64,000 nucleotides of DNA from Nocardioides panaciterrulae (GTDB lineage Bacteria; Actinomycetota; Actinomycetes; Propionibacteriales; Nocardioidaceae), in the NCBI RefSeq assembly GCF_013409645.1, contig NZ_JACCBG010000001.1, positions 2,974,001 to 3,038,000 of the forward strand, read 5' to 3'. Below, piece by piece: positions 16,811-25,637 of the stretch (the first letter of the stretch is position 1; each line of letters opens with the position of its first letter). The notes below the pieces were generated by a model. It did not search any database. It saw only the letters and a list, made by a program, of their open reading frames with translations, and was not told the origin of the DNA. The translations under genes and the position numbers were made by a program.

Positions 16811-18727
16811 TCACGAGGGTTCCGTCCCGGGCGCCTCGACCACCCACCAGGCGGCGTACGGCGGCAGCCAGGCCACGCCGTCGGCGCCCGTGGTCACGAG
16901 ATGGCCACCGAGTGCGTCGTACGGCGTGCCGAGGCCGGCCGCGTGCAGCCGGTCGACCGGGAACGGCCGCGGCTCGCCGGTGACATTGTAGAGCCCGACC
17001 AGGGTGCCGCTGGCGTGGCTGCGCACCACGGCCAGGATCCCGGGGTCGGTGTCGGGGAGCACCCGGCTCGTCGCCGCCGCGTGCAGCTGGGGCAGGCCGG
17101 CCCGGACCCGGGCCAGGTGCGCCAGCCCGGAGAAGACCCGGCCGGGCACCGTGGTCGGGTCGTGGCGCAGCCGGGCCAGCTCCCGATCCAGCCGCGGCCG
17201 GTGCGCCCAGCGGTTGTCGTCCGCGTGGCCGGGCTCGCCCGCCCAGTCGGCGTCGTCGGCCTGGCCGAGCTCGTCCCCGCTCCACAGCACCGGGATGCCG
17301 CCCCAGCCGGCGACGATCGCGTGCGCGAGGAAGAGCCGGGCCAGGCCGCCGTCGGTGTCGTGCTCCAGGCCGGCCAGGGACGCCGCGGTGCCGCTGATCC
17401 GCATGTCGCCGGTGGCCGGGTTGCGCTGGAACACCAGCCCCCGGGCCCAGGAGCCTGGGAACTCCCCGGCGTACCACTCGGCGAGGAAGCGGCGGTGCGC
17501 CGGGCCGCTGAGGCCCACCGCCGCGGCGTCGCCGTCATCGATGGCCCACCCGATGTCGTCGTGGCAGCGGACGTAGGTGATCCAGGTCGAGGTGGTCGGC
17601 GCCGGCGGCAGCGCGGCCAGGGCGTGCCGGGCCAGCACGGTGTCGCCGGTGGCCAGCATCGACCACACCTGCACCATCAGGCTGTTGTGGTAGGCGAGGT
17701 CGCTGATCCGGCCCGTGTGCGGCCCGGTGCCGAGGTACTGCACCAGGTCCCGCGGGCCGACGATCGCCTCGGCCTTGAACGCGAGCGCGGGCGCGGCCAT
17801 CCGGGCCGTGGCCCGCAGCGCCTGGACGATCGCGTGCACCTCGGGCTGGTTCTGGCAGCTGGTGCCGAGGCGCTTCCACAGGAACGCCACCGCGTCCAGC
17901 CGCAGCACCTCCACGCCCAGGTTGGCCAGCCACAAGATCACGTCGGCGAGCTCCAGCATCACCTCGGGGTTGGCCCAGTTCAGGTCCCACTGGAACTCGT
18001 TGAACGTGGTCCACACCCAGCCGGCCAGCTCCTCGTCCCAGGTGAAGTTGCCCGGCGCGAAGTCCGGGAAGACCTCCGGCAGCGACTGCTCGAAGGCGTC
18101 CGGGAGCGTGCGGTCGTCGTACACGTGGAAGTAGGAGCGGTACGCCGGGTCGCCGGCTCGCGCCTTCTCGGCCCACTCGTGCTCCCGCGCCACGTGGTTG
18201 AGCACCAGGTCGACCACCAGGCTGATCCCCCGGCCGCGCAGCGTGGTCGCGAGCTCGCGCAGGTCCGAATTCGTGCCGAGGTCGGGCCGGACCCGGCGGT
18301 AGTCCTGCACCGCGTAGCCGCCGTCGTTGTCGCCCGGACGGGGCTGCAGCAGCGGCATCAGGTGCAGGTAGGTCACCCCGAGGTCGGCGAGGTGGTCGAG
18401 GTGGCGGGCCACGCCGGGCAGGTCGCCGGCGAACCGCTCGGTGTAGCAGGCGTAGCCGAACATCCCGGGCTGCTGCAGCCAGTCCGGGCTCAGCAGCCGC
18501 CGCTGGTCGAGCCGGTGCAGGTCGTCGGGGCGCGCCGCGTAGGCGCGGGCCGCGAGCAGCACCAGCCGCCGGGCCACCGGCTCCGGGTCCGGGTGGACCG
18601 CGCGGACCCCGTCGTACAGGTCGGGCCACCAGCGGTCCACGCGCAGCGCGAACGCCTCCCGCCGCTCGGCCGGCACGGCGTGCAGCTCCTCGGCGACGGC
18701 GACGCGGAGGTCGGCAGGGGTCTCCAT
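16811..18727 (-). CDS. amylosucrase (GH13)
   Basis: A 638-residue cytoplasmic GH13 enzyme of the usual amylosucrase length. An all-helical N-terminal domain (1-85) precedes the barrel. Catalytic residues are nucleophile Asp278 ([12 protein letters not shown]), acid/base Glu320 (FKAEAIVG) and Asp390/391 (VRCHDDIGW). The substrate motif [11 protein letters not shown] and the B-domain segment [12 protein letters not shown] match amylosucrases, which split sucrose and build alpha-1,4-glucan. It interrupts the usual adjacency of prfB and ftsE. Trehalose synthase is a less likely alternative. Confidence 0.88.
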   Translation of the reverse strand: METPADLRVAVAEELHAVPAERREAFALRVDRWWPDLYDGVRAVHPDPEPVARRLVLLAARAYAARPDDLHRLDQRRLLSPDWLQQPGMFGYACYTERFAGDLPGVARHLDHLADLGVTYLHLMPLLQPRPGDNDGGYAVQDYRRVRPDLGTNSDLRELATTLRGRGISLVVDLVLNHVAREHEWAEKARAGDPAYRSYFHVYDDRTLPDAFEQSLPEVFPDFAPGNFTWDEELAGWVWTTFNEFQWDLNWANPEVMLELADVILWLANLGVEVLRLDAVAFLWKRLGTSCQNQPEVHAIVQALRATARMAAPALAFKAEAIVGPRDLVQYLGTGPHTGRISDLAYHNSLMVQVWSMLATGDTVLARHALAALPPAPTTSTWITYVRCHDDIGWAIDDGDAAAVGLSGPAHRRFLAEWYAGEFPGSWARGLVFQRNPATGDMRISGTAASLAGLEHDTDGGLARLFLAHAIVAGWGGIPVLWSGDELGQADDADWAGEPGHADDNRWAHRPRLDRELARLRHDPTTVPGRVFSGLAHLARVRAGLPQLHAAATSRVLPDTDPGILAVVRSHASGTLVGLYNVTGEPRPFPVDRLHAAGLGTPYDALGGHLVTTGADGVAWLPPYAAWWVVEAPGTEPS

Positions 18728-18768
18728 CGGTATGCATTCAAGCGCACCCGACGCCGTATGTTGAGCCC

Positions 18769-19428
18769 GTGTCCGCCTCCGCCTCCGACCTGCGCCGCCT
18801 GCTGCCCGCGGTCGCGCTCGCCGCGCTGGCGTTCGTCGGGGTCACCTCCTGCGACCACGGGGACGACGCGGGCGCGCCCGCACCCCGGGCCACGCCCACC
18901 GAGGTCGGCACGCCGCTGGCGTCGCTGGCGACCGACCGGCTGGTCGTCGCCCGGGCCCCCTTCTGCGACGCGGTGGCGCCGACCGCGGTGGAGGCGGCGC
19001 TGGACAGCCACGTCTACGACGACGCGTCGTACGGCAACGGGGACCGGGCCCGGCTGGCCCGGGGCGTCACGGACGTGGCGCACGAGTACGGCTGCTCGTG
19101 GCGGACCTCCGACGGCGTCGTGGCCAAGGCGTGGGTCTTCGCTCCCCCGGTCACCCGTGCCCAGGGCCGCCGGCTGGCGCACGCCCAGCTGCGCCCCGGC
19201 TGCTCGGCGATCAAGGCAGGCGCCGGCTTCGGCGCGCCGTCGGTCGCCACGTCGTGCGGGCCGCGCGCCACCGGCAAGGGGACCGAGCTGGGCTACTTCG
19301 GCCTCTTCGGCGACGCCTGGCTCGGCTGCACCCTGGGCACCACAGCGGCCACCGAGCCGCCCGACCTCGTCGAGCGCGCCGACCGGTGGTGCGCCGCGGT
19401 CGCCCAGGCGGCCTCGGGGACCGCCTAG
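18769..19428 (+). CDS. lipoprotein of unknown function
   Basis: A 219-residue exported protein. The N-terminus ([27 protein letters not shown]) is a signal peptide ending in a lipobox with Cys28. The mature part has six further Cys (for example FCDAV, YGCSW, RPGCSAI, TSCGP, LGCTLG and RWCAA), which suggests disulfides in an extracytoplasmic domain. I do not recognise the family. GTG start, divergent from the amylosucrase with a 41-base gap, so the two share a promoter region. It converges on prfB. Confidence 0.8.
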   Translation: MSASASDLRRLLPAVALAALAFVGVTSCDHGDDAGAPAPRATPTEVGTPLASLATDRLVVARAPFCDAVAPTAVEAALDSHVYDDASYGNGDRARLARGVTDVAHEYGCSWRTSDGVVAKAWVFAPPVTRAQGRRLAHAQLRPGCSAIKAGAGFGAPSVATSCGPRATGKGTELGYFGLFGDAWLGCTLGTTAATEPPDLVERADRWCAAVAQAASGTA

Positions 19429-19461
19429 CCGCGGGCCGTCCGGGCCCGTCGCGGGCCAAGG

Positions 19462-20580
19462 TCAGTTAGCGGCGGCCTTGTCGGCGCCGCGGCGCCAGCG
19501 GATGCCGGCCTCGAGGAAGCCGTCGAGGTCGCCGTCGAACACGGCGGCCGGGTTGCCGACCTCGTAGCCGGTGCGCAGGTCCTTGACGATCTGGTAGGGG
19601 TTCAGCACGTAGTTGCGCATCTGGTCGCCCCACGACGCCGCGACGTCGCCGCGCATCTCGTCGAGGTGGGCCTTCTCCTCGGCCTTCTTCAGCGCGAGCA
19701 GCTTGGCCTTGAGCACGACCATCGCGCTGGCCTTGTTCTGCAGCTGGCTCTTCTCGTTCTGGCAGCTGACGACCGTGCCGGTGGGCAGGTGGGTCAGGCG
19801 TACGGCGGAGTCGGTGGTGTTGACCGACTGGCCGCCGGGGCCGCCCGAGCGGTAGACGTCGACGCGGATCTCCTCGTCGGGGACGTCGATCTCGTCGGTC
19901 TGCTCCAGCACCGGCACCACCTCGACCGCGGCGAAGCTGGTCTGGCGGCGGCCCTGGTTGTCGAACGGGCTGATCCGGACCAGCCGGTGGGTGCCGGCCT
20001 CGACGGACAGGGTGCCGTAGGCGTAGGGCGCGTGGATCGCGAAGGTGGCCGACTTCAGGCCGGCCTCCTCGGCGTAGGAGGTGTCGAAGACCTCGACCGG
20101 GTACTTGTGCTGCTCGGCCCAGCGCGTGTACATCCGCATCAGCATCTCGGCGAAGTCGGCGGCGTCGACGCCACCGGCTCCGGCGCGGATGGTCACCAGC
20201 GCCTCGCGGGCGTCGTACTCGCCGGAGAGCAGGGTGCGGACCTCGAGGGCCTCGACGGCCTTCTTGATCCGCACGAGCTCGGTCTCGGCCTCGGCCATCG
20301 AGTCGGCGTCGCCCTCGTCCTGCCCGAGCTCGACGAGCGCCTCGAGGTCGTCGACGCGGCTCATGAGGTTGCTGAACCGCTCCAGCTCACCCTGGAGCGC
20401 GGAGAGCCGGCCGGTCACCCGGGTGGCGTTGGCCTGGTCGTCCCACAGGTCGGGTGCGGCGACCTGCTCGCCGAGGTCGGCGACCTCCTTGCGCATGGCG
20501 TCCACGTCGAGCACCTGCTCGACGGTGTGCATCGTTGCCTGGAGCTGCTTGATCTCGGTGTCGAAGTCGGGGCCTGCCAC
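19462..20580 (-). CDS. prfB: peptide chain release factor 2
   Basis: A 372-residue class I release factor. The codon-reading tripeptide Ser-Pro-Phe (VRISPFDNQ, near 204) is the RF2 type, for UGA and UAA stops, and the catalytic GGQ sits near 249-251 ([10 protein letters not shown]). The GTG at 20580 begins [13 protein letters not shown]; codons upstream are not conserved-looking. The coding frame is continuous near residue 25, so the programmed frameshift known from enterobacterial prfB is absent. In actinobacteria it normally lies upstream of ftsE; here two genes come between. Confidence 0.96.
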   Translation of the reverse strand: MAGPDFDTEIKQLQATMHTVEQVLDVDAMRKEVADLGEQVAAPDLWDDQANATRVTGRLSALQGELERFSNLMSRVDDLEALVELGQDEGDADSMAEAETELVRIKKAVEALEVRTLLSGEYDAREALVTIRAGAGGVDAADFAEMLMRMYTRWAEQHKYPVEVFDTSYAEEAGLKSATFAIHAPYAYGTLSVEAGTHRLVRISPFDNQGRRQTSFAAVEVVPVLEQTDEIDVPDEEIRVDVYRSGGPGGQSVNTTDSAVRLTHLPTGTVVSCQNEKSQLQNKASAMVVLKAKLLALKKAEEKAHLDEMRGDVAASWGDQMRNYVLNPYQIVKDLRTGYEVGNPAAVFDGDLDGFLEAGIRWRRGADKAAAN

Positions 20581-20624
20581 GAGGGACGAGCCTACCCGGC
20601 GGCCGGGGTCCGCCCTAACTTCAG

Positions 20625-20668
20625 CCGGGCGGGGTGAGTCCACACCTCACCCGGGCGGGGTGAGTCCA
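20625..20668. repeat. two copies of an 18-bp direct repeat upstream of prfB
   Basis: CCGGGCGGGGTGAGTCCA occurs at 20625-20642 and 20651-20668, a 26-base period, 45 bases upstream of the prfB start. GGGTGAG and CTCACCC between them could also pair. The 215-bp gap between prfB and the Tad operon has no other visible feature. Confidence 0.55.
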
Positions 20669-20795
20669 GGCGGGCGGCGATCGGCCCAGACTGGCCGGGA
20701 CGCGACGAGCGGGGGCGCATCTTGGCGACCGAGACCGAAAACCGGATCACGCCGCCCGTGTCGGGTGTGGTGGCCGAAGGAGATCTGCTCGGGGT

Positions 20796-21323
20796 TCAGG
20801 GCCGGTCCACGGCGACCACGGCCGAGCCGGTGGCGCCGATCGAGGCCCGGCCCGGCGCGCCGGGGACGGTGAGCGGGAGGTCGATCGGGGCGCGGACCTC
20901 CACCAGCACCCGGTGCTCGTTGGCGTCGACGGCGACGTCGAAGGTGAGCCCCGGGTAGTGCGCGTAGGCACCGGTGGCCGCGAGGTAGGCACGCACCGCG
21001 TCCCGGACCGCCTCGGGCGTGAGCCGCAGCTCCTCCTCGGGCACACCGGTCGTGTAGGTCTCCTGCCCCGTCGCCCCGAGGTCGGCGCCACTCAGCGCCG
21101 CACCGTCGGCGACGGTGTCGAGGCCCTGACGCTGCAGGTACGCCGCGGACGCGTCGACGACCACCGCCACGAGCATCGCCAGCACGACCGCGAGGCCGAT
21201 GATCATGACGGTCGCCTGGCCCTGCTCGGGGCGGGAGCGGGAGCGGGGGCGGGGGCGGGGGCGGGGGCGGGGGCCGACAGGTGCCCCCGCCGGTTGAACA
21301 TACATTTGTTCAACCCGGGTCAC
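20796..21323 (-). CDS. TadG-like pilus assembly protein
   Basis: A 175-residue protein. Residues 20-33 are an Arg-Pro/Arg-Ser repeat ([15 protein letters not shown]) encoded by a GGGGGC-type DNA repeat at about 21228-21275. EQGQATVMIIGLAVVLAML starts the TadE/G-type prepilin-like segment with one membrane helix, then QGLDTVADGAALSGA, a hallmark of TadG proteins. The GTG start overlaps the stop of the previous gene (GTGA) after AGGAGG. It would be a minor component of the Flp pilus system. It is the last gene of the tad operon. Confidence 0.82.
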   Translation of the reverse strand: MTRVEQMYVQPAGAPVGPRPRPRPRPRSRSRPEQGQATVMIIGLAVVLAMLVAVVVDASAAYLQRQGLDTVADGAALSGADLGATGQETYTTGVPEEELRLTPEAVRDAVRAYLAATGAYAHYPGLTFDVAVDANEHRVLVEVRAPIDLPLTVPGAPGRASIGATGSAVVAVDRP

Positions 21324-21769
21324 CGGACCTCCTGGAACTGCCCGAGGGGAACCGTGTGGCTGGCGTCGAGGGCGAAGCCGGGGGCCTGGCCGCCGAAGAC
21401 GTCGGGCATCATCGGGAGATCGACCCGGGACCGGATCCGCACCGTGATGACCGACGTCCCGTTGTGGCAGTCGCCCGGGAACGGCCGGCAGGTCACGTCG
21501 ACCGCCAGCGGCTGGTCGGCCACGCCCTGGTCGGCCAGCGCCTGCCGCGCGGCAGCCAGCGCGCGGGCTCGGCCCTGCGCGTCGTCCGGGGCCAGCGCGT
21601 AGGCGCGTCCGGCGGCCCGGGCGGCCGCGCTCACGGCGAAGGCGCCGCGCTGGACCTCGAACACCGAGAGCACGATCCACAGCATCGGCACCAGCAGCAG
21701 GATGCCCAGCCAGCTCACCTCGACCAGCGCACTCCCCCGGTCGCCCCGGCGCCGGCCACCCGCCCTCAT
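21320..21769 (-). CDS. TadE-like pseudopilin
   Basis: A 149-residue protein with a short basic N-terminus (GGRRRGDRGSALVEVSW), a conserved Glu at the start of one membrane helix (about 15-38), and an extracytoplasmic domain with a Cys pair (VTCRPFPGDCHN). This fits the TadE/TadF minor pilins. Start and stop codons overlap those of its neighbours by four bases, so translation of the operon is coupled. Confidence 0.82.
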   Translation of the reverse strand: MRAGGRRRGDRGSALVEVSWLGILLLVPMLWIVLSVFEVQRGAFAVSAAARAAGRAYALAPDDAQGRARALAAARQALADQGVADQPLAVDVTCRPFPGDCHNGTSVITVRIRSRVDLPMMPDVFGGQAPGFALDASHTVPLGQFQEVR

Positions 21770-22158
21770 GGCTGCTCCTCCACCGCGTGCCCGCTGACGG
21801 TGAGCTCCACCGCGGGACCGCCCAGGCCGAGCGCGGGGACCCGGGCGTGGACCACCACCTCCACGCCGGGGGCGCCGTCGACCGCGGTCCGGCGTACGGC
21901 GACGTCCTCGGCGAAGCGTCCGGTGAGCGCGCCCGCGATCTGCTCGCGGGTGCGGGCCGCCCCCTGGGCGAGGTCGGCGTCGCGGGTGGCGGCATACCGC
22001 GCGCCCTCCGAGGCCGCGGCCGCGAGCGTGTTGCGCACGAGCAGCACCAGCCCGACCTGCACGATCCCCAGGAACAGCGGCACCAGCACGACGAGCACCA
22101 GCACGAAGTCGACGACCGCGGCGCCCCGTTCGAGGCGCCGGCCCCGAATGACGAGCAT
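21766..22158 (-). CDS. TadE-like pseudopilin
   Basis: A 130-residue protein starting LVIRGRRLERGAAVVDFVLVL, a typical TadE leader with the acidic residue beginning a hydrophobic helix (about 14-40), followed by NTLAAAASEGARYAA. The remaining domain is extracytoplasmic. In the usual system such proteins are cleaved by the prepilin peptidase and act in pilus assembly. Confidence 0.84.
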   Translation of the reverse strand: MLVIRGRRLERGAAVVDFVLVLVVLVPLFLGIVQVGLVLLVRNTLAAAASEGARYAATRDADLAQGAARTREQIAGALTGRFAEDVAVRRTAVDGAPGVEVVVHARVPALGLGGPAVELTVSGHAVEEQP

Positions 22159-22160
22159 GG

Positions 22161-22358
22161 TCAGTTGTGCACGGAGCTGAGGGCGTCGCGCAGCATCGCG
22201 CCCAGCTGGTCACGGGCGATGCCCCAGATGACCATCACCAGACCGGCGGTCATCACCGTGATCAGCACCCAGCCCGGCACGTCGCCGCGGTCGTCTCGCG
22301 GCCGCCGGGCCTGCACGGTGAGCAGCAGCCGGGCGAGGGCCAGTGAGAGGTGTTCCAT
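22161..22358 (-). CDS. small Flp-pilin-like membrane protein
   Basis: A 65-residue protein with a basic N-terminal part (RRPRDDRGDVPGWV) and one hydrophobic helix (about 31-47, VLITVMTAGLVMVIWGIA). It stands where flp pilin genes stand in actinobacterial tad operons, between tadC and the tadE-like genes. The short length supports a pilin subunit, but the classical prepilin cleavage motif is weak, so the role is inferred mainly from position. Confidence 0.65.
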   Translation of the reverse strand: MEHLSLALARLLLTVQARRPRDDRGDVPGWVLITVMTAGLVMVIWGIARDQLGAMLRDALSSVHN

Positions 22359-22437
22359 GGGTTCGTCCTTTCTCCGAACGCGAACCGGGGGTCATGGGGC
22401 AGGGGCGGCCAGGCGACAGGGGGGCGGTCGGGGGTGG

Positions 22438-23379
22438 TCAGGGGGTCGCCAGGTGGAGGCCGATGACGCCGGGCCAGAAGGCGAACAGGACGGTGACGGG
22501 GAGCACGAGGAACACCACCGGCACCATCATCAGCACCTCCTTGCGCGCGGCGACCTCGATCAGCTCGCGCCGACCCGCCTCGCGGACGTCGGCGGCCTGC
22601 GCGTGCAGCACGTCGGCCAGCGGTGTGCCGCGCTCGACCGCCACCGCGATCCCCTGCGCGAACCGGGCGACCAGCGGCAGCCCGCTGGCGGCGGCCATCC
22701 GGTCGAACGCGGCGCCGACCGGCTCGCCGGTGCGGATGGCCGCGAGCACCCGGGCCAGGTCGGTGGAGAGGGCCCCGCCGCTACGGCGGACCACCCGGTC
22801 CAGCGCCGCGACCGGGCTCTCCCCGGCCGCCACGGCGAGCGCCAGCAGCTCGGCCAGGGTGGGGAACTCCGCGAGGATCTGCCGCTCGCGACGCTTCACC
22901 TGGCCGGACAGGTGGGTGTCCCGGGCCAGCACCCCGGTGACGAACGCGACGAGGCACAGGACCAGGGACACGAGCCCGCCGGACGGGTCGGTGAGGGCCC
23001 GGAGCACGCCGTACGCCGCGGCGATCGCGAACCCCGCGAGTCCCCACAGGACCTGTTCCACGCGGAAGTCGTGGACGCTCTTGTCGAGGTCGGCGCGTTC
23101 GAGGCGCCGCCGGACCGACGCGGCCCCGCCGAGCACCCGCTCCACCGCGTCCGCGGCCGAGCGCAGCGGCGGGCCGAACACGCCGGCGGCCGCGGACGTC
23201 GCCGGACCCGGCACCGGGCGCAGCCCGCGGGCCTGCCCCACCTGCGGCAGGTCGCGGACGTAGGGCAGCACGCGCACCGACAGCTGGGTGCGGCGCAGGG
23301 CGGCGACCCGGCCGGCCACGACCAGCAGCCCGGCCCCCAGCACCGCGCCGAGGAGCCCGCCCCACGCCGCCGGGGTCAC
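22438..23379 (-). CDS. tadC: type II/Tad secretion inner-membrane protein TadC
   Basis: A 313-residue membrane protein of the GspF family. It has N-terminal hydrophobic segments, a cytoplasmic domain with LAEFPTLAELLALAVAAGESPVAALD, and C-terminal spans ending in VFLVLPVTVLFAFWPG. The GTG start overlaps the tadB stop (GTGA). Together with TadB it forms the membrane platform of the pilus machine. A 79-base gap separates it from the pilin gene. Confidence 0.88.
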   Translation of the reverse strand: MTPAAWGGLLGAVLGAGLLVVAGRVAALRRTQLSVRVLPYVRDLPQVGQARGLRPVPGPATSAAAGVFGPPLRSAADAVERVLGGAASVRRRLERADLDKSVHDFRVEQVLWGLAGFAIAAAYGVLRALTDPSGGLVSLVLCLVAFVTGVLARDTHLSGQVKRRERQILAEFPTLAELLALAVAAGESPVAALDRVVRRSGGALSTDLARVLAAIRTGEPVGAAFDRMAAASGLPLVARFAQGIAVAVERGTPLADVLHAQAADVREAGRRELIEVAARKEVLMMVPVVFLVLPVTVLFAFWPGVIGLHLATP

Positions 23380-24230
23380 GAGAGGATCCGCCGCTCGGCG
23401 GGCAGCCGCCCGATCCGCATCATCAGCCGGTAGGCCACCACGCAGGCGACCGCGCCGAAGACCAGCACCGCCACGCCGCCGGGCGAGGCGTAGCGGTGGA
23501 TGATCTCGGACTGGAACGACATGAACAGCAGCACCAGCCACGGCGAGGCGACGGCCAGCCGGGCCCCGTTGACGGTCCACGACTGCCGGGACTCCATCTC
23601 CGAGCGGGTGCGGGCCTCGTCGCGCAGGTAGCCGGAGAGGTTGCGCAGCAGCCGGCCGAGCTGGCCGCCCCCGACCTCGCGGGCGATGCGCAGCCCCTCC
23701 ACCACCCGGTCGCCCACCGGGTCGGCCAGCCGGTCCTTGAGCCGGTCGAGGCACTCCCCGAAGCGGCCGGTCACCTGGTAGTCGAGCGCGAACGCGTCGA
23801 ACGCCGGCCGCAGCGGCTCGGGACCGCGGTGGCCGAGGGCGGCCAGGGCGTCGGGCAACGACATGCCGGCCCGGACCGCCGACGCGAGGTTGTCCACGGC
23901 CTCGGGCCAGACCTCGGCGAACTCCCGCTGCCGGCGCCGGGCCCGACCGGACACCACCGCCACCGGTGACCAGGCCCCCATCAAGCCGAACGCGAGCGCC
24001 ACCGGCGGCGTCCGGGAGACCACCTCGACCAGCAGGGTCGCCACGACCCCGAGGCAGACACACAGCAGCACGAACCCGGTCACCGACACCTGGCCCAGAC
24101 CGGCCCGGGCCAGCAGCTGCGCGGTCCGGCCGGGGCGTCGCGTCGCCGGCCGCTGCCGGCGGGGCAGGAAGAACGCCGACCAGACCAGCAGCAGCCCGAT
24201 CCCCACACCCAGCCCGACCAGCGCGCCCAT
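23376..24230 (-). CDS. tadB: type II/Tad secretion inner-membrane protein TadB
   Basis: A 284-residue GspF-family membrane protein. Residues 1-18 and 62-95 are hydrophobic; the central domain has VWPEAVDNLASAVRAGMSLPDAL and GRLLRNLSGYLRDEARTRSEME, typical of TadB; C-terminal spans follow. It abuts tadA with no gap. Confidence 0.88.
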   Translation of the reverse strand: MGALVGLGVGIGLLLVWSAFFLPRRQRPATRRPGRTAQLLARAGLGQVSVTGFVLLCVCLGVVATLLVEVVSRTPPVALAFGLMGAWSPVAVVSGRARRRQREFAEVWPEAVDNLASAVRAGMSLPDALAALGHRGPEPLRPAFDAFALDYQVTGRFGECLDRLKDRLADPVGDRVVEGLRIAREVGGGQLGRLLRNLSGYLRDEARTRSEMESRQSWTVNGARLAVASPWLVLLFMSFQSEIIHRYASPGGVAVLVFGAVACVVAYRLMMRIGRLPAERRILS

Positions 24231-25496
24231 TCAGGCCACCCCGTCCCGGGCGAGGATCCGGTGCACGTCGATGCCGACCTGTTCGTAGAGCTCCGTCCGC
24301 GGCGGCATGCCGCCGGCGTGCCGCAGCTCGCCGCCACGCCGGTGGAAGACCGGCTCGGTCTCGATGACGTCGTTCTCGGCCCGGCCCGGCACGGCGACGA
24401 TCTCGTTGACCCGGCGTACGCCGTCGTGCCCCAGGCCCAGGTGCACGACCAGGTCGACCGACGACGCGACCGTCGGCACCACGAACCGGGCGGAGATGTT
24501 CTCCCCGGCCAGCAGCGGGAGCGTGCACATCTTGACCAGCGCCTCCCGTGCGCTGTTCGCGTGGATCGTGCACATGCCGGGCAACCCGGCGTTCAGGGCG
24601 AGCAGCAGGTCGAGGCACTCCTCGGAGCGGACCTCGCCCACGATGATCCGGCTCGGCCGCATACGCAGGGACTCCTTGACCAGGTCGCGCAGCCGGATCT
24701 CGCCGGTGCCCTCGAGGCCGGACTGCCGGGTCTGCAACGGCACCCAGTCGGGGTGGGGGAAGCGCAGCTCGAAGACCTCCTCGGCCGAGATCACCCGCTC
24801 CCCACCCGGGATCGCGGCGGCCAGGCAGTTGAGCATGGTGGTCTTGCCGGCCTGGGTGCCTCCGGCCACGAGCACGTTGAGCCCGGCGCGCACCGAGGCC
24901 TCGAGGAACGCCGCGGCGGTGGCGGTCAGGCTGCCCAGCTCGACGAGGTCGCTCAGCCGCGCGGCCCGCAGCACGAACTTGCGGATGTTGACCGCCGAGA
25001 AGCCGCGGCTGATCCCCTCGAGGACCACGTGCAGCCGGTGCCCCTGCGGCAGCATCGCGTCCACGAACGGCTGGCTCAGGTCGATCCGCCGGCCGCTGGA
25101 CTTCAGCATCCGCTCGACCAGCTCGGTCACCTGGGCGGCGGTCAGCACCAGGTTGGTCAGCTCGTGGCGGCCGTTGCGGGCGAGGAACACCCGGCTCGGA
25201 TCATTGATCCACACCTCCTCGACCTCCGGATCGTCGAGGAAGGGCTGGAGCGGGCCGAACCCGGAGACCCGGGCGACCAGCTCGCCCACCACCGCGTCGA
25301 CGTCCGCGACCGGCGCGACCACCCCGGTCAGGCTGCGCTCGTCGTGCTCGCGGACCACGCTCTCGGCGATCCGGCGTACGACCCCGGCGTCGCGCTGCGG
25401 GTCCACGCCCTCGCGGCGCACCAGGTCACGCACGTGGCCGTCGAGCAGCTCGACCAGCTCGCCGTGCGCGTCCGCGGCAGTCACCGGCACCGTCAC
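24231..25496 (-). CDS. tadA: Tad pilus assembly ATPase TadA/CpaF
   Basis: A 421-residue secretion ATPase of the VirB11/CpaF type. Walker A is GGTQAGKTT (212-220), a variant also seen in actinobacteria, followed by the Asp/Glu box SAEEVFELR, SRIIVGEVRSEECLDLL (Walker B region) and CTIHANSAREAL (His box). It powers pilus assembly from the cytoplasm. It is the first gene of the operon tadA-tadB-tadC-flp-tadE-tadE-tadG. No cpaE-like or prepilin peptidase gene is in the window. Confidence 0.93.
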   Translation of the reverse strand: MTVPVTAADAHGELVELLDGHVRDLVRREGVDPQRDAGVVRRIAESVVREHDERSLTGVVAPVADVDAVVGELVARVSGFGPLQPFLDDPEVEEVWINDPSRVFLARNGRHELTNLVLTAAQVTELVERMLKSSGRRIDLSQPFVDAMLPQGHRLHVVLEGISRGFSAVNIRKFVLRAARLSDLVELGSLTATAAAFLEASVRAGLNVLVAGGTQAGKTTMLNCLAAAIPGGERVISAEEVFELRFPHPDWVPLQTRQSGLEGTGEIRLRDLVKESLRMRPSRIIVGEVRSEECLDLLLALNAGLPGMCTIHANSAREALVKMCTLPLLAGENISARFVVPTVASSVDLVVHLGLGHDGVRRVNEIVAVPGRAENDVIETEPVFHRRGGELRHAGGMPPRTELYEQVGIDVHRILARDGVA

Positions 25497-25637
25497 GTCC
25501 CCCGTCCGGAGTGAACTGCTGCCGACACTAGGGCCAACCGGCGCGGCCCGCGAGGGTCACTTCGGAATCTGTGGACAAGGTACAGACCATGCCCGTCGGA
25601 AGGCGGCTGCCGGAGACGGTCGGCGGGCCGGCGCGAG

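Noticed and set aside
19462..20580. Programmed frameshift in prfB
   Set aside because: The reading frame is continuous through the region where enterobacterial prfB shifts; no in-frame stop is present.
21280..21320. GAAC-N8-GTTC as a LexA/SOS box
   Set aside because: The actinobacterial SOS box has a 4-base spacer; this one has 8 and lies inside the first codons of the TadG-like gene.
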